Assembly (NCBI GenBank): GCA_003116875.1 | Contig: BCKT01000001.1 | Coordinates: 883,763-947,762, forward strand | Direction: 5' to 3' | Source: Takashimella koratensis | Taxonomy: Eukaryota; Basidiomycota; Tremellomycetes; Trichosporonales; Tetragoniomycetaceae | Length of the DNA: 64,000 nt | In this document: positions 21,092 to 30,196 of the stretch, piece after piece | How the letters are laid out: each line of letters opens with the position of its first letter | Position numbering within the stretch: position 1 is the stretch's first letter | Notes under the pieces: model-generated | Told to the model about the DNA's origin: nothing | Databases searched by the model: none | What the model saw: only the letters and a program-made list of their open reading frames with translations | Made by a program: the position numbers and the translations under genes

Positions 21092-21582
21092 TTACGACCC
21101 TCCACCGCCGCCTCCACAACCACTTCCACCGCCGCCTCCACTATGCCCCCCGGCATGTCCTGCTGAGGACCCACCATGATGTCCTCCTCCAAACCCACCA
21201 TGATGCCCGTGATGTCCTCCCCCGTGATGCCCGTGGTGCCCATGATGACCTCCTCCTCCACCGCCACCGTACCAACCAGACGTAGTTGCGTTGTTTCCAC
21301 TGTAATATGGTCCATAGTTCTTGCCTCGTCGATGACGACCAGATGATGAGTCGCTGGGGTAGTCAGTATCATCTCACGCGACGAGACGCGATGAGGGTAG
21401 ACCAGGATCGACGAGGTCTCGGGGTTGGGCATTGTCACTCACATCCCTCGAGACGACTGAAAGGCGGGGTCAGCTCGGTCCCATGAGAATGTCTACGGCG
21501 AGAGCAGATCGTGACTCACGGTACATCCACCCCGAAGACGAAGGGGTTCGTCCTCATAGACTTTGCTTCTTCCATTCCCCAT
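21092..21582 (-). CDS. Array gene F: myristoylation-signal protein with LRLRGGC motif and His/Gly-rich tail
   Basis: Exons 21582-21520, 21456-21443 (14 nt) and 21353-21092, closing to 112 residues. The start is MGNGRSK, and exon 1 ends EDEPLRLRGGCT. The microexon encodes S-S-R-G plus part of Ile. Exon 3 begins DSSSGRHRRGKNYGPYY and continues into a striking His-His-Gly region (HHGHHGHHGGGHHGHHGG), then Gly/Ser with a single late Cys, ending GGGGGS. The clustered HHG units are the strongest potential metal-binding signature of the array. It is a close paralogue of gene E at exon 1 but differs in the tail, so the tail diverges faster than the anchor. The function is unknown. Confidence 0.74.
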
Positions 21583-22192
21583 GTTGATATAATACCACGC
21601 GATGTGTTTTGTTGGAGCGTTTGGGATGTAGATGGGGTGGAGTATATGCCCGGCACAATGAGATGTACAGTTTATTATTGAGTGCTGTTGAATGTGTTGA
21701 GATGCTCGCCTTCACCCTCCTTATATATTGAGGTTTATTCGGCTCAAGACGATCGTCATGGGCACCGCTTGCCATGGGTCTGGCTATGGCTGTACGCTAA
21801 TCTCCACCAGGAACGGCACTCGCTCGCCACTCACCGCGAGATCCGAGCCAACGCAAATCGGCACCTCACTGCTCCTCCCGGACAGCGATCAACGGCCGAA
21901 GCGCACCGCGGTGGTTGTAATAACACATCCAGGCGGATACTGCATTGCGTCTGGGGCGAGGCGCGGGTGAGTCGAATGACAATCAAGTCGGGAAATGGCG
22001 CACACCGTTCGGGCAGATCAATCGAAAAGTCACCGAGCTCACCGAAATCGGTGTTTAACGGTCCACTTCATTCACCTTGGATTCTCGTCACTTAATTTGC
22101 ATTCAGCATGTACCAGCCTCTCATGTTCCCTCTCCTTTTACAGAATCAGTCGCTTCCACGTCATGCGGAGATATCATGTCCGTCGCAATTGA
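21583..22192. other. Spacer and promoter region upstream of array gene F
   Basis: This spacer contains a minus-strand AATATATAA element at about 21721-21730 (roughly 140 bp upstream of the gene F start). It also holds a copy of GGGCAGATCA at 22011-22020. No coding signal. Confidence 0.45.
21721..21730 (-). promoter_or_regulatory. Candidate TATA box of array gene F
   Basis: The plus strand reads ttatatattg, i.e. CAATATATAA on the coding strand, about 140 bp upstream of the gene F ATG. Confidence 0.4.
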
Positions 22193-22742
22193 TCAGAGCC
22201 CACTCGAAGGCGGGGCAGTGTACCCGCTTCCTCCTCCTCCTCCTCCTCCACACCCCGAACTCCAACCAGTCTGAGTGGTATTGGCCCCACAGGACGAAGT
22301 CCATCCACTCCTTCCTCCTCCGTACGTCCCTGCGTTCCCTCCCCCTCCGCCGTCGCCGCCGCCGCAGGACGAGACTGGTGCCGAATACGTGTTACCTGCG
22401 TTGGCGGCGGCGAAGGTGGTGGTGTCCGTAGAAGTTGGGTTAGGGGTGCGATTCGAAGAAAAGAAGTTGAGAGTGATGGGGACACCCGGAACGCGGTTGG
22501 CAGTAGCAACAGTTCGACGCTGCCCAGCGCCTTCGTCCCTGTTAAGTTGTCAGAGGGGTTGTTCACACAGTAAAGTTTGAGATCGAGAAAGGGGAGGGAA
22601 GAAGGATACTTGCATCGTAGCAGCAGACTGCAGGTGGTCCTTGTCAGCAATCAATGTATGGGTAATGGGGCTTCGACCATGGTGTTCACTCCGCCGGGGA
22701 TGGTGGACTCACAGTACACGCCTTGCTCAAAGCAGAGCCCAT
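22193..22742 (-). CDS. Array gene G: divergent myristoylation-signal protein with Gly/Cys tail and GC-AG intron
   Basis: Exons 22742-22713, 22627-22614 (14 nt) and 22538-22193, closing to 129 residues. Exon 1 is only 30 nt (MGSALSKACT): it keeps Gly2, Ser6, Lys7 and a Cys but lacks the RLRGG block. The microexon encodes S-A-A-T plus part of Met, in the same 14-nt phase as in C-F. Intron 2 uses a GCAAGT donor. Exon 3 begins DEGAGQRRTVATANR, retaining the QRR core, then a Thr/Asn/Ser-rich segment. The tail has Ser-Cys-Gly and CGGGGGGGSGYT elements. It is the most diverged C-G member and sits at the upstream end of the array. The function is unknown. Confidence 0.7.
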
Positions 22743-23476
22743 GATATCGTTACCTGGGAGTCGTAGCTGGAGTGGTTGGAGTAATGCGGCCCCAGAAGTC
22801 GCTGAGAGGTGAGGACACAATGCTCAGCTGGTATCTTATAGACCTCCTCGGCAGCATTGTATCTTGTCGCTTGCCGAAGAAGGCCGCGTTGTTGTCCCTG
22901 TTGTCCCTCGTGGTGTCACGGTACCCATCTTCGTCGAGCCCGTCGCCAAGCGCTTCGTCAAGGCTCGCTTCGCTTCGCCATTGATTGGCGCCGATCCCAT
23001 CATAATCTCCACTTAGCTCGGTTTGCGTGGAGTGAAGCGAGGTAAGGCTAGCGGTAGCGGGGCGGGGCAAGGAACACAGGTACCGAGCGCTCTGATGGAT
23101 GAAAGGATGGCGAGGTCGACAGTCCGAGGTCTCGTCGTAGAGGGGTCAACAACGAGTAAGACGCAAGCAAGTCAAGGACAACGTGACAAATTCAAGGAGT
23201 CAAGAAATGAAAGAAAAAGGGGTAGCGTACATCCTGCTAAAAGACTGTGCAAGTAAAAATTTAAACTTTTGAAGGGTGGGGAAGGAAGTGGTTGAACAAG
23301 ATGTCGTTGTGGAGTGGAGTTTAGGTTTAGTGGGTGGGAAGGGAAAGGAGCGACTCAAGAAGATAGCCTAGAAAGAGACGAGGCGGGGGTTCAGAAGCAG
23401 GGCGCACGCGCCGGTCTATGTAATATGGGTGTAAAGATGAGGCGTGATCAAAGCACACCTGGGAAGGTAGGAGAAA
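22743..23476. other. Intergenic region between array gene G and the desaturase 3' end
   Basis: This region contains a minus-strand TATAAGATA element at about 22832-22840, roughly 95 bp upstream of gene G, and short A-rich stretches near 23200-23270. No coding signal. Confidence 0.45.
22832..22840 (-). promoter_or_regulatory. Candidate TATA box of array gene G
   Basis: The coding strand reads TATAAGATA about 95 bp upstream of the gene G start codon. Confidence 0.4.
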
Positions 23477-25308
23477 CTACTTGGACTCGGCGGTCATGTC
23501 AACACCCGAGTCGGAAATGTTACCCGAGGGTTCCTGGACACCGACCATCTGAGCGACACCGCTCATGTTCTTGTAGAACACGACGTCCTCGTTATCCTCG
23601 ACGAATCGGCACTCGCGGTAGTTCCTGTAGGCCGTGAGGAGGATGTTGTCGTCTGCGCACTTGTAGTGAGGACCGAGGAAAGTCTTGAGGGCCTCGGTAG
23701 CTTCCCAAGCGTTGTAGTGAGGGATCTTGGAGGAGATGTGGTGAGCGACGTGGGTCTCGCAAATCCCGTGAAGGATGTAAGGGCCGATAGGGCCAAGGAA
23801 CTTGCGGTCGATGGTGGCCAAGGCGCCTCGGGCAAAGTTCCAGGTCGACGGGGAGTAGTGGGCTAGACCGTGGGTTAGCACAACTTGGGATCGATACAGA
23901 GGTTGACACTCACGGAGCAAAGGGTCGGTGTGCTGGAGGAAAGTAATCAAGACGAGCCAGTTGTTGACAAAGAGGTAAGGAATGAAGTAAACGACGAACA
24001 TCTCGGTGAAGCCGCGGTAGTAAGTCCAGACACCAAGGAGAGCGAGGGTGATGAAGACGCCAATGTCAGAGACGATAACCTGCCACTGCTGCGAGGGCTT
24101 GAAGATGATCGAGTTGGGCGAAAAGTGGTTGGTGTACGCAGGGTAGTGGAGCTGGCCACTGGCGTTACGGATAAGGTAGAGCGGCCAGCCAAAAAGCTGC
24201 TGGAGGAGGTAATTGAAAAGAGTGGCAATTGGGGCTTCACCGATGGCCTCGTACAGCTCGGTCTGGCGCCAAGCGGGAACGCTGAATGGGGTTAGCCAGG
24301 GCCCCCAGGGTGGGGGGCGACTCACTTGAGACCGAGAAGCTCAGACTCGTGTTTGATCTCCGGGTACTTCATCTCCTTGCGAGTACGCGGGACGAAAATC
24401 TCGTCACGGGTAAGGTGACCAGTCGCTGCGTGGTGGCGAGCGTGCTATGAGGAGTTAGCGCCTTTTGCCACTAGTGACTCACGGAGATACGCCAGCTGTG
24501 GTACGGGACAAGCAAGGCAGAGTGGAGGAACCATCCGACCGTGTTGTTGATCTCCTTGGAGGTGGAGTACGCCTGGTGACCGGCCTCGTGGCTATAAGGT
24601 TAGTGGGGTGCAAATACGGGGGTAACTCACGCAATGATCCAGACACCGGTACCGACGAGACCAGCTGAGATGCTGTATCCAGTCCAGAGCGCAGCGCGGA
24701 GAGCGTAGTAAGCCGGGGCCGAGAGGTTACTACGAAAGGTATCAGCAGTTGTCAAGCGAGATCGCATGGAGACTGGCGGTGGAGCTGCGCGTTGAGTGGC
24801 CCTACGGGATAAGGGAACTCACAGCGAGGCGACAAAGTCGTCAATGTGGTACGCGCCGTAGACGAGACCACCGAGGAGGGCAAAGTCCTGGACGACGTAG
24901 AGGGACGAGTAGAACGCCGAGCGCTTGAAGCAGTGCGCCCTGGGTAAGATTAGCGTTGGGGTCGAGCGGTGCAAAGGTAGAAGGTGGGGGCAAGGAAAGG
25001 TGGGGGCAAGGACTCACGGGATGGCGTCGAGGAGCTGCTTGACGGTAAAGTTGGGCACGACGAACCTGGTCAAAGCGTTAGCAAAGCTGCGCTCCGACTC
25101 TTTCCATGGACGCTGGAGAAAGCGCAAAACCCCGGCGTATCGCGTCGCCACCGGAATGTTCGGAGCTGGGCACCAAAGATGGAAAGCTCTCGACTACTCA
25201 CTTCTGACCCTCGGTGATCTCCTTCTCCTCAGCCTCACGGATGAGGGCGTTCTTCTGCTGCTGCGCCTCGGGAGACGGGGCGCGGCGACGAACAGCGGCA
25301 GCGACCAT
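23477..25308 (-). CDS. Delta-12-type fatty acid desaturase
   Basis: Eight exons: 25308-25202, 25065-25018, 24939-24823, 24729-24631, 24591-24483, 24444-24326, 24281-23914, 23862-23477, closing to 450 residues, typical for fungal delta-12/omega-3 desaturases. The three histidine boxes that bind the di-iron centre are HEAGH (about 125-129), HARHH (161-165) and HVAHH (360-364). Hydrophobic membrane segments lie before box 1 and between boxes 2 and 3. The enzyme inserts the second double bond into oleoyl chains in the ER, making linoleate with cytochrome b5 as electron donor. The first box has Ala where delta-12 enzymes usually have Cys (HECGH), so regiospecificity should be checked. The start gives a short Ala/Arg/Gln-rich cytosolic N-terminus. 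Confidence 0.95.
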
Positions 25309-26810
25309 GGTGCTAGGTTTTTGCTTGGGTGAGGGCTGGGGGTTGGGGTAAAGGAAAGGGAAGAGGCCTGCTCTAAGAGAACGTGGGTGGGTCTCTAGGT
25401 TTCTAAAGAGAGAAGAGGTGGGAGAAGGTGAAGAGGTGAGGAAGAGGGGATGAGAAGGATGGAGCAAGACGCGGTGGAGTAAAGTAGTGGGAAGGAGTAG
25501 GAATAAGGAGGAAGAAGAAAAAAAAAAACAGTGACCAGAGGTCGGTCGGAACGGATCGACTAGGGGTCGTTGGTAGGTATGACTACCCGGGGGTGGTGTG
25601 GTGCTGGCGGTGGTGCGGGCGGTGGTGCGGGCGGCGGGTTATCTCTCGCTTTGGCTGCGTTGGCACCAATCTGGCTTCTTTCCTGGCTGGTTGAATGCCA
25701 CGACACGGGTTTAGTCGGTCCCTCTCTCTCCCTGCCGCCTGCCTGGCCTGGTTTAATTTTTTTGGGTTGGGGTTTGGGGGTTTTTTTTTTTGGATGTTGA
25801 ACTACTCCACCGCGGCTCTCGCCCTTGCCCACGTTCCCTGCGCTCCCCCTTTCCCCCTCCCCTTCCCCCCCTTCCCCCGTTCCCTGCCTCCCTTTCCCCT
25901 TTGCTCCTGGTTGTTCCGATCAGAATCCATCCATCCAATCCACCATCCATCAATCCTCACCTCGGATCCGCCCATCCCTCCTCCCCCTCCTCCCCCCCTC
26001 TCCCCCCTCGCATCTGCTAAACCCAGCCTATGAGACCCTGAACCCCATCCCCCTTTGCCCACACAGACACCTTCCTTTACCTCCTTTGTCTCGGCTCTAT
26101 CCCTTGCTCCTTTCCGTCCCCCTCACACCCTCCTTTACCGCACCCCCTACATCCTTCCAACCCACCGTCCCTGTTTCTCCGGCCCTGACCACCCCCAAGC
26201 ATTCGACTTGCCCCACCCCAACCCAACCCAACCAACCAAACCAACCACAGCCAGATCAATCCACCACACACCCGTTACTCCTCGGTCCAGGCCTGGGTTT
26301 TGACTCTGCTTCTGTTCCATTCTCTACTGGGTGGCCCATGTCAAACACCGTACCTGGTCCCGATCCTCGGCTGAAACGTGACCCGTATATTGCAGATTAG
26401 TCCTCATGTCGTCGACGCCGGGTTCACCCAAGACGAGGAAGGATACTGATGGGGTCGCGCTATGCGCAGCAACAACTCATCCTCGCTTTGTCCTAAGCTT
26501 GGCCCCACCCTGGAGAGCCTTGTGCCAAGCGGGCCAAGCGGCCAAGCGCTAGTCGGACGTGGCACTCGGGATCTCACGGATCAGTAACCGTGGCACCAAT
26601 CCTTTCCGCCATCTAAAAAGACCCCCGACGACAACGGATGGAATCAATCCTATGCATTCGTGTTCGGACTATGCAAATGACACTGCGTACTTACATTGAC
26701 TTGAAAACGTAGAGGTCGTTGAAAGACATGAGGGTAGGAATAGGTGTAGTAATCGACAATGTTCAAACAGATTAAAGCGATGCAGCCTGCTGGGGGTAGG
26801 TATGTGTCGA
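25309..26810. other. Pyrimidine-rich intergenic region
   Basis: About 1.5 kb separating the desaturase promoter from the 3' end of YVH1. It contains poly-A near 25517-25529, a poly-T run near 25780, and long C/T-rich tracts at 25850-26270 that yield artefactual Pro/Ser open frames. No supportable gene. Confidence 0.5.
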
Positions 26811-29384
26811 TCACCAAACCTCATCGACCTTGCTGCGGTGGATACAGAACCCCTATCACTGATCAGCCTCGCCCAACACACCATCCCGTTCAAGCCCAAC
26901 TCACAGGTGTGACCCATTCTTTGCAACCGCACTGAACTCCAGCCCAATCAAAGTTGCCAATCTTGGCTCCACATTTCTCATTAGGGCAAACAAGTTTTCC
27001 CGCGACTGCTCCCGAGGCAAGAACGGGTTCCATCCATGTAAGCTGATGATGGCTTTAGCTTCCACCGCAACATTACCACATCCTATCCCGGTGTACTCCC
27101 CCGGACCACCCGACTCACCGGCTCAACAAAGTATCCTGAACACTTTGGGTTGGCCAAGATCGGAAGACTCATCGGTGTCATTCCACCCAAACTCGCAGCG
27201 CTTCCTCTCCTCTCCCATCCTTGCCCTTGAGGTCCACCTTCCTGCCCTTGTCCGGCTTCACTAGGTGTGAGCGCGAGCATTGACATTTTCCTTCCTGCTG
27301 CTCTAGCCCCTGCGCCCTGGGTGCTTGAAGTCCCCAGGCTCGAGCGGCGCGCGATCCCCGAAGGAGCGGTATCTGTCTCTGGGCTAGAAGGGGGTGACGA
27401 ACCAATCGGCGAGGCGAGGCCCGTCATCCCTTGCCCCGCGGCTCGGAGGGCGAGCAAGTGCGGGGGCAGTTTGGCAGCCAGCTGATCCGCGTCAAGCATG
27501 GGTCGACCCGACCCGGTCTGTGGGAATGTGTTGGCGTGGCCATTGCCGTTGTTGGAGTTACGCAGAACAGCTGGGTTGGACGAGATCGCCGCGAGGTTGG
27601 GGAGGGTCTGGGCTGAGCCGCCGGCAGGCTCGGGGGACGCGTGGGTCAGAGAGAGACTAGGGCGGTGAGCGAGGAGGTTAGGACCCCTAGGTAGAGGTAC
27701 CCCAGCGGATTGAGGTCGAGTCTCAGCCGGTGGCGACGACGCGTCTGTGGCAGAGTCGCGCTGGTAGACTGTCATCGCCTCGGGGTGGGTAAGGGATAAC
27801 GAAGCGTTCCGAGACCTGATAGCCCCAGGTCGACCAGTTAGCGGATTGATGATATCCGAAACCACCGAGGCTCTCCTCTCCCTCTCTCGCCCGCCGAAAC
27901 CAGGAGACGAAGCGTCCATGTCCCCAGGTGACGGAGAGGAGACGATCGCGGACATTGGGAGAGGCCCAGGGAGGAAAGGGTTGGACGGTGTTCGAGGTCG
28001 AGAGATGGGAGCTTGGTCAAGGATATGATCCATCATATGTTCGCGAACAGCCAGGTGACGACGACACATCTTGCACCGGATCTTACGACGGCCGTGGGAA
28101 CCAACAGGGGTAGGTGGGTTTGAGGTGCTGGGTGTAGCTGGGAACTTGGCCATTTTGTCCATCGGTGGGGTCCCGCCTTCATCTATAGGTTGTTAGCTTC
28201 TCCCTTGTGCACCACTCACTCATAACGTAGCTGGTCGTGCGTTCCATATAAAACTGCCTTGTCGGTCGATCTCTCAGCGTCACCTTGCCATCTGCATTAT
28301 AATACAGGCCCAACTGATGCCAAAACGTCTCTGACGGATCGACCACGGGCCTTGCGTCTTTCACCTTTGACACGGCGTCAACGGGGTCGAGGGATTCTGC
28401 GCGCATGAGGTAGGCAGCGACGACGGTGGCGGAGCGGGACATTCCTGCTTGGCAGTGTACGAGAACGGAGCCAGGTCGGGTTGGGCCAATGCGTTTGTCA
28501 ATGTCTTTACTCCGGACAGGGAGAGAGGAAGAAGCGGAGGAGGTGGAGGTAGGTGAGGTAGGTGAGGTGGAAGTGGAGCTAGAGGCCAGAGGACGAGGAG
28601 GGAGAGAAGGAGGTGGGTGGGAAAGAGCTTCTTGGATCCAAGCGACACAGGAGGGGAGGTAGGTTAGGATATCGGTCGTCGGGGAATCGTCAATCTCGAG
28701 GTGATAGGTCGCAAAGTCGGGTGCGAATTCGAGCGCGGGGCGAAGAAGGGAGACGATGTTGGTCTATGGGTTCGTGGTCAGCTAGAAACGATTAAAGTAG
28801 CAACAAGTGGTTTAACATAGATTTGTAGTCTGTCAAGTACTCACGATTCCACGTTGTCGGAGTCCATCCGCGTCCATGGCAGCTACCAGATCCCCGATCC
28901 ACAACCCGGGGACTACCTCTTGCAAATGTTCAATCTCGACTGCGTCTTCCTCTCCCCCATACTGATCCTGGTCCATCTCCTCGTACCCTTCTCCCTCGTC
29001 ATCACCTTCTTGGTCGACAGCTACGAATCCTTGCTGATACTCCATCTCTTCCGGGTCGTCCATCCACACTGGTCTCTTCGGGGCCTGCGCGATCACTTGC
29101 TGCGGTTGCGCGCCGGTATCGTACCCTGTTTGTTGTCCAGTAGTAGACCCCGAATCGTCTCGACTGCTCCCTGATGATACTTTCCGATTTGTGTATCCCG
29201 ATTGCTGTTGTTGAACCGCAGCAAGAGCGGCAAGTTTTCTCGCTGCGGCCTCTAATGAACCCATCGCTTCCACTTGAGTATAAACATCGTCAATCGCTTC
29301 TTCGTCCGATTTGGCGGCATCGTGTGGGGCCGTGTCAAGTATCTGGGAGGAAGTACGCGCCGGGAGAGGTGGCCGGTTGGACAT
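26811..29384 (-). CDS. YVH1: Dual-specificity phosphatase Yvh1 with enlarged zinc-binding region
   Basis: Five exons: 29384-28845, 28763-28220, 28182-27119, 27042-26905, 26852-26811, giving 775 residues (yeast Yvh1 364). The dual-specificity phosphatase domain spans exons 1-2, with entry motif VPGLWIGDLVAAMDADGL and P-loop HCQAGMSRS (catalytic Cys about 284). The C-terminal Yvh1 zinc domain is complete: IRCKMCRRHLA (about 392), KCSGYFVEPLTWM, LVCPNEKCGAKIGNFDWAG and CGCKEWVTPGFCIHRSK. In yeast this domain releases Mrt4 during late 60S ribosome maturation. A disordered Ser/Pro/Arg insertion of about 300 residues separates the first Cys pair from the rest of the zinc domain. A long Gln/Ser linker precedes the phosphatase domain. 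Confidence 0.94.
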
Positions 29385-30196
29385 GGTGTAGAGGATTTGG
29401 GTCGTGCAGAGGTGAGGCGTGAGAGCTGGGTGAGAGAGATGAAAGAATCGAGCAGAGGATGGAGAAAGGTGAAGAGGGGAGAAGAGTGAGTGATGAGAAG
29501 GGGATGGGGATAGAGAGCGATTCAAGTAGGTGCGCTATAAAGGAAGGGTCAAGGACATGAACGTGTCAGCGGTCTGTCCAGGTCACGTTGAAGGTAATTC
29601 TGTGAGTGGATCGAGTTGAGTTTGAACGGAAAATTTGGGATGATGTCAGGGCAAGATGGTACAGCAAGTACGAGGTAGAATTCCCGGGGTAGACCGTAAC
29701 TTGGCGCGAATATACCGTATCCCCGAGATCTGCAGCGAGTAGAACGTAGTAGACCTTGGGATGGGTAAGAAACGGTTCCACTTGCTGACTGTGGGACACT
29801 CAGCAAGCACGACAAAGGAGCCAAGGAGGGGAACAAAGACGGCTTCCTTGTTCCCCTTTTTTTCAACGACCTGATTCGCACGGTATTCACTCTAGACATA
29901 TTCACAAGACCACAAGACCCACATGCGCATGACTCGTAGTCGTCTAGGTTCAAGATGACTGAAACGGAAACAAACTTGAAGATAGACGAGATCACAAAGC
30001 AAGTCCTCACTCCGTTTTGTGTGTTCATGATTGTTTTGCATTTTTTTGGTCCAGATGAAGAAAGGTATCAGAGCCCAAGCCCTGTTCTCAAACACCTTCT
30101 CACACCGAGTCCTCGTCACTACACCAACGTCCTCGCGAGGCGCACGACAAAGACCTTGACCCTTCACTCCTCTACTACTTCGCACCACCAGTCTAT
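29385..30196. other. Intergenic region between YVH1 and ATP5
   Basis: About 0.8 kb containing the YVH1 promoter (with purine-rich gagagag tracts near 29440-29520) and the ATP5 3' flank. A poly-T run lies near 29860-29868. No coding signal. Confidence 0.5.
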
